A DNA stretch of 64,000 nt from Planctomycetota bacterium (GCA_017303505.1 JAFLCP010000008.1:1-64000), one strand, 5' to 3'; positions 8,616-17,055 are shown, counted from the stretch's first letter. Translations and numbers: made by a program. The notes: generated by a model not told the origin, from the sequence alone.

Positions 8616-9035
8616 ATGTGGATTCAGAAAAAAATTCTTCTCCCTGAATTCCCTCGCGGGTGCCATTTGGTGACCCAGGCAATTGTTCGCGAGTTGCCTG
8701 AGCTTAAAGATATCCGAATCGGCATGCTGCATCTCTTTCTGCAGCACACATCGGCGTCGTTAGCCATTAATGAAAACGCTGACCCTGATGTTCGTGTCGA
8801 TATGGAGACCGCCCTCAATCGCGTTGTGCCAGAAGCTCAACGTTTTGTGCATACGATCGAAGGGCCAGATGATATGCCCGCTCATGTGAAGTCGGCCTTA
8901 TTGGGCGTCTCGCTGTCGGTTCCCATTTCCAACGGACAGTTGGCATTTGGAACTTGGCAAGGCATTTACCTCTGCGAACATCGCAATCACGGTGGAAGAC
9001 GTGCGGTAATCGCCACGATGCAGGGGGCACAATAA
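8616..9035 (+). CDS. yjbQ: YjbQ family protein (UPF0047), secondary thiamine-phosphate synthase-like
   Basis: The 139-residue protein matches the compact YjbQ/UPF0047 fold over its whole length. Visible landmarks are LFLQHTSASLAINENADPDVRVDME (residues about 41-65), a central HTIEGPDDMPAHVKSALLG segment, and a C-terminal GTWQGIYLCEHRNHGGRR with the clustered His residues that line the presumed active site. Members of this family show weak thiamine-phosphate synthase activity in complementation work, but the physiological reaction is unclear. The start is ATG 8616; AGAGG lies about 18 bp upstream, a poor spacing. It is the only plus-strand gene in the first 17 kb and converges with the next gene with a 14 bp gap. 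Confidence 0.92.
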   Translation: MWIQKKILLPEFPRGCHLVTQAIVRELPELKDIRIGMLHLFLQHTSASLAINENADPDVRVDMETALNRVVPEAQRFVHTIEGPDDMPAHVKSALLGVSLSVPISNGQLAFGTWQGIYLCEHRNHGGRRAVIATMQGAQ

Positions 9036-9049
9036 TGGCGCTGAAGTCG

Positions 9050-9586
9050 CTAGTCCCACAAAACCGGCGTTAGAGTGATGAAGCCGCCGATGACTCCCGC
9101 TAGAGCACATAGGAAAACCAACAAAGCCATAAACTTCCACGGTCTCAGAATGAAACGGAGATAAAACGCGCATGCGACCGTTTGGGCAACGATCCATGCC
9201 AGAAACGTTCCTAAGACCATTACGCCCATTTCTCTAGGGATAAGCATCAAACAGCCCATCTCCAGCAGTGAGACCAAAGTTAACGCAACAAATAATTTGG
9301 GAATGGGCTTTGTTCTCAAACGGTAGGGTTCGTCCATTCGCATCACCCCAAATGCAGTGGCTGAAATTGCGATGAATAAAAGGAGGAACGCGATGAACGA
9401 GCCCCAGCGGAACATCATCGGAGTCGCGACCCACCAATGACCGTGTTGGAAACTCAAAAAAATTACCGCTTGATTTCCCACCGTTATGACGCTGAAAATC
9501 GCCATAAAGAAGAGGAAGATGAAACCGCTGCTCACTTCATTCCCATATTCGTTGCGCAAGGATTCGGCCTGAAGTGGATCATTCAC
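9050..9586 (-). CDS. Multi-pass membrane protein, unknown function
   Basis: I choose the GTG at 9586 as the start because GGGAG precedes it by eight bases; an earlier GTG at 9625 is possible. The 178-residue product begins with a polar tail (MNDPLQAESLRNEYGNEV). It then has about five hydrophobic helices: SGFIFLFFMAIFSVITV, FIAFLLLFIAISATAFGV, LFVALTLVSLLEMGCLML, VMVLGTFLAWIVAQTVACAF and MALLVFLCALAGVIGGFI. No transporter or haem motif is obvious. It converges with yjbQ, and a transposon-like repeat sits in its upstream region (9638-9820), so its promoter may be affected by that insertion. Confidence 0.65.
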   Translation of the reverse strand: MNDPLQAESLRNEYGNEVSSGFIFLFFMAIFSVITVGNQAVIFLSFQHGHWWVATPMMFRWGSFIAFLLLFIAISATAFGVMRMDEPYRLRTKPIPKLFVALTLVSLLEMGCLMLIPREMGVMVLGTFLAWIVAQTVACAFYLRFILRPWKFMALLVFLCALAGVIGGFITLTPVLWD

Positions 9587-9637
9587 TGTTATTGTCTCCC
9601 TTGAGCTCTGCGAACGTCTGAGCACCGAAGGACCTCA

Positions 9638-9820
9638 GGCTGTGCCCTGTTTATCCTACACATCTTCTGCCGTATCAAAATCAGCTTATAAAATCACTCG
9701 TTAGCTGCGGTTCGTTTAACCCGTAGCTGGAGCGCAGCGGAGGCTAGGTGGACTGGAGAAAGTCTCCAATCCCCGAAAACGCTCTCAAAAAAGATGTGTA
9801 GGATAAGCAGGGCTGTGCCC
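9638..9820. mobile_element. MITE-like element, 164 bp, with 20 bp inverted ends and 9 bp target duplication
   Basis: The left end CTGTTTATCCTACACATCTT (9647-9666) is mirrored by the right end at 9791-9810 with a single mismatch. The element is bracketed by a perfect direct repeat GGCTGTGCC at 9638-9646 and 9811-9819, as expected for a target duplication. The interior (about 9700-9750) contains, on the minus strand, CTAGCC and TACGGGTTAAACGAAC, which recur in the tandem repeat near 58.4 kb. No coding capacity is present, so it would need a transposase in trans. A target duplication of nine bases limits the transposase families that could have moved it; the exact family is not identified. Confidence 0.75.
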
Positions 9821-9850
9821 ATTTACGAATCGTTGAAAAGTGTTCTTGTT

Positions 9851-10204
9851 TCATCTGTAGTAAAACGAACGAAATCCGGCAGAGATGAATCCTAAGCCCA
9901 CCACCAACATGACAACACCTGCACCCGTTAAGCGAACAGATTTGTTCATGAAGCCAACCACAGTCAACGCTCCGAGCAACGCGACGATTCCTCCCAGCAA
10001 GAGCATCATCAGCGAACCCCATAGTGGTGTCGGAGCGGGAACCTGTTCCTTGCATTGTCGACACTGGTAATCTTTGGCAAAAGCGAAACCCGCTTCGGGT
10101 TTCACTCGGTTGAACAGCCGGCAACCACAGTTCTGACAAACGAATTCAGGTTTGGATTCCGCCGTAGATTCAGAACTTGGTGTGTACGGATTGGGGGTGG
10201 TCAT
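9851..10204 (-). CDS. Zinc-ribbon protein with two membrane helices
   Basis: The 117-residue protein starts at ATG 10204 (MTTPNPYTPSSES). Residues 23-51 form a zinc-ribbon-like knuckle pair, FVCQNCGC (Cys23, Cys26, Cys28) and YQCRQC (Cys48, Cys51). Two hydrophobic helices follow (about 63-85 and 90-112), with a short cytoplasm-type loop NKSVRLTG between them. A zinc ribbon before a two-helix membrane hairpin is common in small bacterial proteins of unknown role. It follows another unknown gene on the same strand with a 33 bp gap, so co-transcription is likely. Confidence 0.7.
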   Translation of the reverse strand: MTTPNPYTPSSESTAESKPEFVCQNCGCRLFNRVKPEAGFAFAKDYQCRQCKEQVPAPTPLWGSLMMLLLGGIVALLGALTVVGFMNKSVRLTGAGVVMLVVGLGFISAGFRSFYYR

Positions 10205-10237
10205 AATAAAGGCTCTACTCAAAGTAAACTTCAAAAC

Positions 10238-10786
10238 TTAATCCGTTGCGTCGTCACTCGATTTCGACTCCATTTCCAGAAGTATCGCTTCAACCTGTTC
10301 TAAGCTCATTCCTGGAAACATTGGGCTGAAAATCTCTGCACAGCGGGCTCGTTCTTCCTTGGGGGTTAGCAATCGCGACTTGAGTTCGACCTCACGAACG
10401 TGGTCTTTTACGAAAGCTCCAATTCCCTCTTCGTTTCCTGTTTCGTTCCAAATCTCTGCAACAAGAAAGAAGTCTTGGACGGCCCAAGTTAGCTTCGTAC
10501 TGCTGGCCAAATCTTTGCGACTCATCGGTTCCCCAAGTCGCTTCCAATGCATCTCGATTGGATCGCCGATCGAGATGTCGCACATTTTTCCCTGAAAATC
10601 AGAGCCATTGGACTGGATCTCGATGACAAGCTCATCTTTGTATTTGATGGTTAAACCATGTTGGGTGTAGTGTTGAATATCCTCGCCAAACTCGCTCCGT
10701 CCTGACTTCGGAGCGCCAAGGTGTTTTTCGACCTCGATCCGGTGTGATCTCAGAAAAAACGGTAATGTGGTTTCATTCGAATTCAT
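10238..10786 (-). CDS. Hypothetical cytoplasmic protein
   Basis: The 182-residue frame starts at ATG 10786, where GAGG is found nine bases upstream. No signal peptide or membrane helix is visible. The composition is ordinary for a soluble protein, with a possible N-terminal domain of mixed strands (THGLTIKYKDELVIEIQSNG) and a C-terminal helical part (PKEERARCAEIFSPMFPGMS). I do not recognise a family. It sits between two other unknown genes on the same strand. Confidence 0.6.
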   Translation of the reverse strand: MNSNETTLPFFLRSHRIEVEKHLGAPKSGRSEFGEDIQHYTQHGLTIKYKDELVIEIQSNGSDFQGKMCDISIGDPIEMHWKRLGEPMSRKDLASSTKLTWAVQDFFLVAEIWNETGNEEGIGAFVKDHVREVELKSRLLTPKEERARCAEIFSPMFPGMSLEQVEAILLEMESKSSDDATD

Positions 10787-10848
10787 GTGGACGATACCTC
10801 GTTCGCAGAAAAGAACTTGATGCCTTGCGAAAAGCGGGACATGGTTGG

Positions 10849-11580
10849 TTATTCTCGAATCCATCGAACGCCAGAGTGCGTCCATCGAGAGTTTTGGATT
10901 AAGCTAATCCTCTCCTCGATTTGATCAGTCTCGGACAAGATTGCATTTCCACATGGTTCCGACGTACCGTGAGGGTAGATCGATAATCGCAGAAAATAAA
11001 TGGCGGCGTCCGGTTGCTTCCATTCCAGTGCGATATCACTCAATGCCAGGCAGGCTTCATGGCGTATTTCGTCTGGGGGCCTGTTAAGCGGCCCATCTAA
11101 TTTCGGATCAGGTGCCAACAGGATAATAAACAAAGGGAGGATGGCGAGTTTTTCCTTCTTACGTTTTATTAGGCTGGTTTTAAGATTGTTTAGCGCCAGG
11201 AAACCGATGTCAGTGTTCCAGTGCTTACAAAAAGTATGGAACCACTTTCGCTGGGCCTCGACTTCTCTGCCGCCAAACCATTGATCGTTGCTGTTCTTTA
11301 AAGATTGATGGGCTTCGTTCCATTCGCGTGGCGATTGTAGTAGATCACTCAGTTCTTGCATGCGCTGGGAAGATACGGAGATTGAGGATGTTTGCCCGTT
11401 CGTATTGCCAAACATGCGGAACAAGGCATCTCCGTGGGTTATGTCTTTCTCGATCGTAAGGTCGGGGTTGCGAATGATCCTGGAGATTTCTAACGGCGGG
11501 ATGCCATGTCCCGAGGCGAACGCGGAAACAGCCAAAATGGTGACGAAAGCTGGAGAAAGGATCTTGATAATCGCATTCAT
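10849..11580 (-). CDS. Secreted protein of unknown function
   Basis: The start is ATG 11580, which opens a clear signal peptide (MNAIIKILSPAFVTILAVSA, cleavage near AFASGHG). The 243-residue product continues with a helical body containing several Trp and His residues (REWNEAHQSLKNSND, KWFHTFCKHWNTD). A later segment, RHEACLALSDIALEWKQPDA, resembles a single HEAT or TPR-like helix pair. No catalytic signature is seen. It lies 97 bp downstream of the AAA ATPase gene on the same strand, which may be coincidental because one is exported and the other is cytoplasmic. Confidence 0.6.
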   Translation of the reverse strand: MNAIIKILSPAFVTILAVSAFASGHGIPPLEISRIIRNPDLTIEKDITHGDALFRMFGNTNGQTSSISVSSQRMQELSDLLQSPREWNEAHQSLKNSNDQWFGGREVEAQRKWFHTFCKHWNTDIGFLALNNLKTSLIKRKKEKLAILPLFIILLAPDPKLDGPLNRPPDEIRHEACLALSDIALEWKQPDAAIYFLRLSIYPHGTSEPCGNAILSETDQIEERISLIQNSRWTHSGVRWIRE

Positions 11581-11677
11581 TGGCGCATTATGCCTGTTTG
11601 CTAGGTGATCAACGAAGGCCCTTATCAATGTCGCTGCGCTCGGCGATCTAGCACAGTATAGGGGTGGGATTGAAGGC

Positions 11678-13003
11678 TTAGTTTGTTTTCGCCCCCAATA
11701 GACTTTTTGTAAGCGGACCACCTTCTATAAGCAAGTCGCCTAATGCGTCCTGGATGTGTTTGTCTCGAACAATAATTTCATTTGGCATTTCGATGGCAGC
11801 AAACACGGCAGATTTCCTGAGTAGCTCACGAATGAACGCAGCGCTTACTCCTTCAATCTTTTTGATGACATCCTCAGGTCGCTTTACTTCTAGTTTTAGG
11901 CCATGAGAATACAAATCGAAGAGCCGCCGGCGACAATCTGCATCAGGTAATGGAATTTCGATCGCTTGGTCAACACGTCCAGGTCGCGCAGCTAGTGCAT
12001 GTTCCAGCACATCGGGACGATTGGTAGTGAGGACAAAAAGAATATCTGCATCATTGGAAAGACCATCCATTTGATTCAAAAGCTCAAAAAGAACCGCATT
12101 GGCATCGACCACTTGCGTTTCTCGCTGTGCTCCAATGAGGTCGACATCTTCCAGGATGACCGTCGATGGTTCAAGAATTCTGGCCATCTTGCAGGCCGTC
12201 TCAATTGATCCAAAGCTAGTTGCAGTTAAAAGAAAAACGGTGCGACCGGGCATCCGCGATGCTAGATACATCGCGGTGAATGTTTTGCCAGTTCCTGGAG
12301 GACCGTGCAAGAGAATACCACGTTTTAAGTGCCGACCTGCCGCAGCCAAACGATTCGAATTTTCGCTGAACCCGATGGTTTGTCGTTCAATGCGTTTTAG
12401 GACTTCGTCAGGTAATATCACCTGTGAGCGATCAATGGTCGGCAAATTTTGAAACTTAATCGAGGTGTTGCCATAGCAATCCCTACTTGGCGAAATGACC
12501 TGACCCCGCAAAACGGTTCCGTATCGAACTAACTTGGCAAGATGGTGGCCGAGCAACTCGGCGATTTGTTTTGTAGCGGCCATCACTTCCACATAAACCA
12601 AGTTCGAACGATGAGGTTTGTCGGTAAGCAGCAACGCAACCGCTTGATCGTTATAGCGAAAGAGAAACAAGCCGCGTTTCACACACGATAGCCGGTCATC
12701 ATTCGAAATGGGTTCATCGACATACTCAATGGGCCCTAGCTGAATCCATTTCCCCAGCTTGGGTTGCGCGATCTTAGCTAGTGAAACCAAGGTATAGTCC
12801 TCTGCACTGACAATCCCGTGAAGTTCGACATCGGAACCAGTGGACTTAACAAGATCTTCGATCGCTACATGGAGATTCGCACGTTGATAAATCTCATAAC
12901 TTTGTTCGATAATAGGGTAGAATGCTGGATTCGTACCAAAATGTTTAGTGAGGATTTTGTGAAGTTTGGACATGTTGCTCGTCGCCAAGGATGGATCATC
13001 CAT
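11678..13003 (-). CDS. AAA-family ATPase with uncharacterised N-terminal domain
   Basis: The 441-residue protein has an N-terminal region of about 195 residues without a recognised family, then one AAA module. Visible motifs are Walker A GPPGTGKT (234-241), Walker B VILEDVDLI (282-290), sensor-1 TTNRP (326-330) and the arginine-finger region ARPGRVDQ (339-346). A helical C-terminal lid follows. The ATPase core resembles classic AAA unfoldases (FtsH, proteasomal and Cdc48-like) rather than MoxR or DnaA types, but there is no protease domain. ATG 12973 (MSKLHK) is an alternative start; neither start has a good ribosome site. It probably remodels a protein partner that is not identifiable here. 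Confidence 0.85.
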   Translation of the reverse strand: MDDPSLATSNMSKLHKILTKHFGTNPAFYPIIEQSYEIYQRANLHVAIEDLVKSTGSDVELHGIVSAEDYTLVSLAKIAQPKLGKWIQLGPIEYVDEPISNDDRLSCVKRGLFLFRYNDQAVALLLTDKPHRSNLVYVEVMAATKQIAELLGHHLAKLVRYGTVLRGQVISPSRDCYGNTSIKFQNLPTIDRSQVILPDEVLKRIERQTIGFSENSNRLAAAGRHLKRGILLHGPPGTGKTFTAMYLASRMPGRTVFLLTATSFGSIETACKMARILEPSTVILEDVDLIGAQRETQVVDANAVLFELLNQMDGLSNDADILFVLTTNRPDVLEHALAARPGRVDQAIEIPLPDADCRRRLFDLYSHGLKLEVKRPEDVIKKIEGVSAAFIRELLRKSAVFAAIEMPNEIIVRDKHIQDALGDLLIEGGPLTKSLLGAKTN

Positions 13004-13174
13004 TTATTTCAGCGACAAATTTAGCATTGGTGCGATTACATAAGCAAGAAAAATATCCGATGCTTCACGGTTCGTCATATTCAAAGCTTTTGCTAACGTG
13101 CAATTGCTTGGTGTTGCGGCTCAATGTGTTTCTGCACGCCAGATTAGTGAGTTGTTCGACGAGCTGTCGTCGTG

Positions 13175-13738
13175 CTAAGTGAGTCGGGCATTGATCTTTA
13201 GAACGGTAGCCCAATTCCTGGTGGTCACATTCCGACCTGCCTTACCGATTAAGGCTGCGGCAAGTTTGCTTTGTAGAATGCCACTTGGGGAGTAAAGATA
13301 CGCAGCAGTCGCTGTCAACTTAAATTCTTCGGACACTTGAGGTAGCGGAAGGAGTTGAGCGAGTTCAGCAATCGAGGCGTCGGTTTGTGCAAATGCCACT
13401 AAAAATTTTGAGTGGTCGGTTTCTGGGACCTGTAAAGGATTGTGGTCGACAATGGCTTGAAACTGCGCTGCTGTTTTGACGACGACAGGTGTGGTGACCT
13501 CAAATTGTTCGTTCAAAATTCTCGATATCGCAGTGACATGTTTGGCGATGTTTCGCTCCGTGCTATTGAAAACGGCGTTTCCGCTGTTGAGCAAAGTTAA
13601 GACATCACAGCAATCAATCTCTTCAAGGGCTTTTTTGAAAAGTGCCATCGGGACGCGGTTACCCTTGCCAACATTCACGCCACGCAACAAAACGACAAAT
13701 CGATTCGCTTTCGCCGTTTTTGTTGAGTGAGTTTTCAT
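13175..13738 (-). CDS. DUF1697 family protein
   Basis: The 187-residue protein shows the hallmarks of DUF1697: VVLLRGVNVGKGNRVPMALF near the start, a DVLTLLNSGNAVFNS segment, and the late VTTRNWATVLKI motif. These are small cytoplasmic proteins with a ferredoxin-like fold and no assigned activity. The start codon overlaps the stop of the upstream gene by one base (TAATG), so it is translationally coupled to the end of the hemH-containing run. A Lys/Thr-rich N-terminal tail of about 12 residues precedes the domain. Confidence 0.88.
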   Translation of the reverse strand: MKTHSTKTAKANRFVVLLRGVNVGKGNRVPMALFKKALEEIDCCDVLTLLNSGNAVFNSTERNIAKHVTAISRILNEQFEVTTPVVVKTAAQFQAIVDHNPLQVPETDHSKFLVAFAQTDASIAELAQLLPLPQVSEEFKLTATAAYLYSPSGILQSKLAAALIGKAGRNVTTRNWATVLKINARLT

Positions 13739-14118
13739 TAATCGTAATTTTCGTTATTGAAGTCTTCGTCGAACTTTTCTGTTCCCTCAAATCCCAACGC
13801 TTTCAGTTTCGCGAAATATTCGGAGTAGTCAATTTCTTTCTCCGGATCCCAAAGGTCAACATCAAAGATAGTTTCGGCCATCCAACCGCACCATCGAGGT
13901 GGGGCGGGCCATTTGCGGAAATAATCCACACGTTCCTCAAACGACTTATTGGATTGTTTCCACCATGTCCAAAACACCATGATATAGGATTCGCCATCAC
14001 CCATTCTCCAACCCATGCTCAATGGATGTGAATTGGGGGAGTAAATCCATGGTGGTGGAAAATCGCCATGTTCGGCGAATGCTTTGGTGAGATACTTTTC
14101 CATCCACGGTTCGTACAT
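13738..14118 (-). CDS. Hypothetical Trp-rich soluble protein
   Basis: The 126-residue protein starts at ATG 14118 (a second ATG lies five codons later). It is strikingly rich in aromatic residues (SPNSHPLSMGWRMGDGESYI, then MVFWTWWKQS, RKWPAPPRWCGWMAETIF) and has an acidic C-terminus. No signal peptide or membrane segment is visible. The family is not recognised. It lies 14 bp after the aldo/keto reductase gene and overlaps the DUF1697 start by one base, so it is part of that run. Confidence 0.7.
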   Translation of the reverse strand: MYEPWMEKYLTKAFAEHGDFPPPWIYSPNSHPLSMGWRMGDGESYIMVFWTWWKQSNKSFEERVDYFRKWPAPPRWCGWMAETIFDVDLWDPEKEIDYSEYFAKLKALGFEGTEKFDEDFNNENYD

Positions 14119-14132
14119 CTCGGTTCGACCTA

Positions 14133-15101
14133 TTAAGGCTCTCCGTTGGCCAGCCGCGCCGCGATGGCGGCTTCGATTTCGCGAGTTAAGTCCAGCGGTA
14201 AAGGAGCCCGTAATGCAGCCGCTGATTCAATGATCTGCTCGGGCCGTTTGGCTCCTACCAAACAGCTGGTCATGCCTGGTCGTTCCAAGGACCAGCGTAC
14301 GACTAATTGTGCCACCGACCAACCGAGTTGCGTGGCGAGACGACGCAATACGTCAACAAAGTCTTGGTTGATGTCCCATTGATGCGACTGATACATCGGA
14401 TAAGTTCTGCGGCGATCGTTAGCGTCCAGTTGCGTTGTGCGTTCTATTTTCCCCGCAAACAACCCTTTCATGAGCACCCAAAAACTGATGATCGAAATTT
14501 GATTGGCGGTGCACCAATCAACGAGTTCTCGATAAGTGTTGGGCTGCAACATATTGAATGGGATTTGTACGGCAGCGATCGGGCAAATGGAATGGAATAG
14601 TTGGCATTCCGCTAGAGTTGCATTGGATATTCCCGCATATCGTATTAACCCCATTTCACGCAACCGCTGCAACGCTTCAGCTGATTCGCGCAAGTCCGTG
14701 TTTGGATCGGGTTGGTGCAGATATTGCAAGTCGATGACTGATGTGCCAAGACGTTCCAAAGAGCGACGGGTTTGATCGATTAAGCGTTCACCTCGACCAT
14801 CGACCACGCGTTGGCCGTTCGAGTCATAGTGTGTCCCCACTTTGCTGCAGAGTACATACTTGTCACGTGGCACATTCGTCAAAGCTTCCTTGAGAACTTT
14901 ATCGCTGCGTCCATCTGCACCGTAGCTGAAAGCAGTGTCCAGCAAATTGATTCCATGTTCCAGGGCTGTGCGAATCGTGCGAACGCTTTGACTATCTTCG
15001 ACGCCCAAGCTCGTAACGCCTGCGAACGGCCAACACCCCAAACCCACGGCGGAAACGTTAAGGCCGGTGCTACCGAGTGGTTTTAGGGTTGAGTCGGGCA
15101 T
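14133..15101 (-). CDS. Aldo/keto reductase
   Basis: The 322-residue length and the TIM-barrel motifs match the aldo/keto reductase family. The catalytic tetrad is visible as Asp55, Tyr60, Lys87 and His129, in LLDTAFSYGADGRSDKVL, CSKVGTHYDS and LQYLHQPDP. The C-terminal NADPH-binding part includes CLVGAKRPEQIIESAAAL. Such enzymes reduce carbonyls or oxidise sugar hydroxyls with NADP(H); the substrate cannot be told, although the sequence resembles galactose-dehydrogenase-like members. AAAAGG precedes the ATG. It follows hemH by 30 bp on the same strand. Confidence 0.93.
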   Translation of the reverse strand: MPDSTLKPLGSTGLNVSAVGLGCWPFAGVTSLGVEDSQSVRTIRTALEHGINLLDTAFSYGADGRSDKVLKEALTNVPRDKYVLCSKVGTHYDSNGQRVVDGRGERLIDQTRRSLERLGTSVIDLQYLHQPDPNTDLRESAEALQRLREMGLIRYAGISNATLAECQLFHSICPIAAVQIPFNMLQPNTYRELVDWCTANQISIISFWVLMKGLFAGKIERTTQLDANDRRRTYPMYQSHQWDINQDFVDVLRRLATQLGWSVAQLVVRWSLERPGMTSCLVGAKRPEQIIESAAALRAPLPLDLTREIEAAIAARLANGEP

Positions 15102-15131
15102 GGTTAACCTTTTCGCTCAGGCGGTTTTGCG

Positions 15132-16205
15132 TTATGCGGGGCGGCCACCTGGAGCTGGTGTGCCAGGCGCTGGAGGACCGCCAGGACGACCTTGCGGGCG
15201 AGGATAGAGGCAGCAATCTACAGGGCAAACATCATGGCTAGGTCCATAGGTTCCGAGCGCAGGTCTTACATCAGCCAATTCCATTCGCTCTACGATTAAC
15301 TCACGAATCATTTGGATGAACTTGGGGTGAGTCCCAACGGCTCGTGCTCGTGAAAAAGGGATTCCCAATTCGGAACAGCGATCGGCTGCTTCGACATCAA
15401 GATCGTAAAGTACTTCCAGGTGATCGGAGACAAAGCCCAATGGAACAATAACCGCGGCGCTGATCTCGCCCGCCTGATGCAATTCGTCCAATCGATCTCG
15501 GATGTCAGGTTCTAGCCAAGGTTGTTGCGGTGGGCCACTGCGGCTTTGATACACTAATTCCCAAGGAGTATTGCCCAGCGATTCGCTTACTAATCGAGCT
15601 GCTTCACGCAGTTGGCGTTCATAGCGACTGTTCTCGGCCATCGAAATCGGAATACTGTGAGCCGTGAAAAGTATCTTGAGTTTCGAACGGGCGTCACTCG
15701 GAATCGCCTCGATGGCTGCTCGAGTTAATTCCGTCTGGGCTTCGATGAAGAGCGGGTGGTTATAGGGCATGCGAACCTTGTTGACTTCCGGTGCGCCTTC
15801 ACCCACTTCCGCTTGAGCAGCAGAAATGTTCTCTCGATATTGTCGACAACCCGAGTAGCAACTGAAGACGGAAGTAAAAAAGGCGATCGCGCGTTTGACT
15901 CCAGCCTCTTTCATTTCTTGGAGCGCATCGGTGAAGTAGGGCGACCAATTTCGATTGCCCCAGTAAACCTTCAAATGAGGGCCATGTTCGGCGAGTTCTT
16001 TTTCCAGTGCCGAAATGATCTGTCGGTTTTGTTCGTTAATAGGGCTGGCGCCGCCGAAGTGATAGTAATGTTCGGCCACTTCGAGCATTCGTTCTCTCGG
16101 TACATTTTTTCCCCGCAAGACGTTTTCCAAAAACGGAATAACATCTTCCTTCTTTTCGGGGCCACCAAATGAGACAAAAAGAATTGCGTCGTACGACTCA
16201 GCCAT
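15132..16205 (-). CDS. hemH: Ferrochelatase with possible iron-sulfur ligand set and Pro/Gly-rich tail
   Basis: The 357-residue enzyme inserts ferrous iron into a porphyrin (protoporphyrin IX or coproporphyrin III) at the end of haem synthesis. The catalytic His183 lies in FTAHSIP and Glu264 in PLGFVSDHLEVLYDLD, both as expected. Four or five cysteines are placed like the [2Fe-2S] ligands of several bacterial ferrochelatases: Cys116 and Cys120 in CYSGCRQYREN, and Cys327, Cys331 and Cys332 in VCPVDCC. The last 24 residues are a Pro/Gly-rich tail absent from standard enzymes. It is the first gene of a close-packed minus-strand run (hemH, reductase, unknown, DUF1697). Confidence 0.95.
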   Translation of the reverse strand: MAESYDAILFVSFGGPEKKEDVIPFLENVLRGKNVPRERMLEVAEHYYHFGGASPINEQNRQIISALEKELAEHGPHLKVYWGNRNWSPYFTDALQEMKEAGVKRAIAFFTSVFSCYSGCRQYRENISAAQAEVGEGAPEVNKVRMPYNHPLFIEAQTELTRAAIEAIPSDARSKLKILFTAHSIPISMAENSRYERQLREAARLVSESLGNTPWELVYQSRSGPPQQPWLEPDIRDRLDELHQAGEISAAVIVPLGFVSDHLEVLYDLDVEAADRCSELGIPFSRARAVGTHPKFIQMIRELIVERMELADVRPALGTYGPSHDVCPVDCCLYPRPQGRPGGPPAPGTPAPGGRPA

Positions 16206-16341
16206 TATCCAACTTCCCCATCAAGGTTTACTGCTTGGCACGTGAAAGTGTAGCGAGGAGGGAATCGATTTTGTATGTGTAGGAAAGAAGGGGCAAGTAA
16301 AGGGAGTGGCCGATCAGTGCGGTCATAATCAGAGTGGCCAT

Positions 16342-16373
16342 AAAAAAAGCCCACTCATTGCTGAGTGGGCTTT
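16342..16373 (-). terminator. Rho-independent terminator after tRNA-Glu
   Basis: Read on the minus strand, the stem AAAGCCCACTC / GAGTGGGCTTT closes around AGCAAT and runs into a T tract of seven. It lies five bases downstream of the tRNA 3' end. Confidence 0.9.
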
Positions 16374-16378
16374 CGCGA

Positions 16379-16451
16379 TGACCCCGACGGGAGTCGAACC
16401 CGTGTTACCGCCGTGAAAGGGCGATGTCCTAGGCCACTAGACGACGGGGCC
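16379..16451 (-). tRNA. tRNA-Glu (TTC anticodon)
   Basis: The 73-base gene folds as a standard cloverleaf on the minus strand. The acceptor arm is GGCCCCG/CGGGGTC (one G:T pair) and the anticodon loop CTTTCAC has TTC centred. The T arm is ACGGG-TTCGACT-CCCGT. Alignment with the E. coli tRNA-Glu pattern is close throughout. The 3' CCA is not encoded, so it must be added enzymatically. A terminator follows immediately, indicating a single-gene transcript. Confidence 0.97.
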
Positions 16452-16833
16452 TTGTATGACAATTCGTTACCAATGAAGACGTCAGAGGAAACTCTGGTGA
16501 GTTATCGACTTTAGTTGGCTACTGCTTTAGCAATAGATTGCTTCGGCGAGCCCTCATTTGCAACTGCATTACAGAATAACGCATTTCCAAAATGACTCAA
16601 GGTCATTTGCGCTTCCCAAAAATGAGAACTTCGAAGGAATCGAAGAAACGCTACACAATTCTCAAAGCAGAGATTAAAAAGCAGAGAATCGTTATGACTT
16701 GAACCACAATGGCTTCTGTAAAGCATCACTGTAATAGCGAGACTTTTTAGTGCCAAAGTGCAATTTGGTCAAGGCGTAAGAAGCAGCAGAATGTGAAAGA
16801 AATTCACCAGAATCGCAAACAACAGCGGAACGC
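16452..16833. other. Intergenic region between csrA and tRNA-Glu
   Basis: These 382 bp hold no supported gene. Short minus-strand frames exist but lack ribosome sites and familiar composition. The tRNA promoter should lie at the left end. A weak hairpin (AAAATGAC/GTCATTT near 16590-16610) is the only symmetry noticed. Confidence 0.45.
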
Positions 16834-17055
16834 TTATGGACGTTCTTCGTCAGTTTCGTTTTCGGTAGTTTCAACTTTCGCATCACCGTTCTGGCTGCGT
16901 TGAATTGCCTCGTAAACTTCGCGACGATGTACGGGTACCTCTCGAGGTGCTTCGACCCCAAGACGAACTTTGTCGCCACGAATTTCTACGACAACAATCG
17001 TGATTTCGTCATTAATGACGATACTTTCGTTCTTTTTGCGGGACAGTACTAACAT
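16834..17055 (-). CDS. csrA: Carbon storage regulator CsrA
   Basis: The 73-residue protein begins [16 protein letters not shown], the invariant CsrA start, and carries the RNA-contact segment [15 protein letters not shown] with Arg44. CsrA dimers bind GGA motifs in mRNA leaders and repress or stabilise translation; in many bacteria they control motility and carbon use. The start is ATG 17055 with GGAAGGGA upstream. A longer frame would add seven residues but has no supporting site. The acidic C-terminal tail ([13 protein letters not shown]) is longer than in E. coli. No flagellar gene or FliW partner is next to it. Confidence 0.97.
   Translation of the reverse strand: MLVLSRKKNESIVINDEITIVVVEIRGDKVRLGVEAPREVPVHRREVYEAIQRSQNGDAKVETTENETDEERP

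Noticed and set aside
16511..16979. Two minus-strand frames next to csrA
   Set aside because: One overlaps csrA in another frame and the other lies in AT-rich spacer without a ribosome site.
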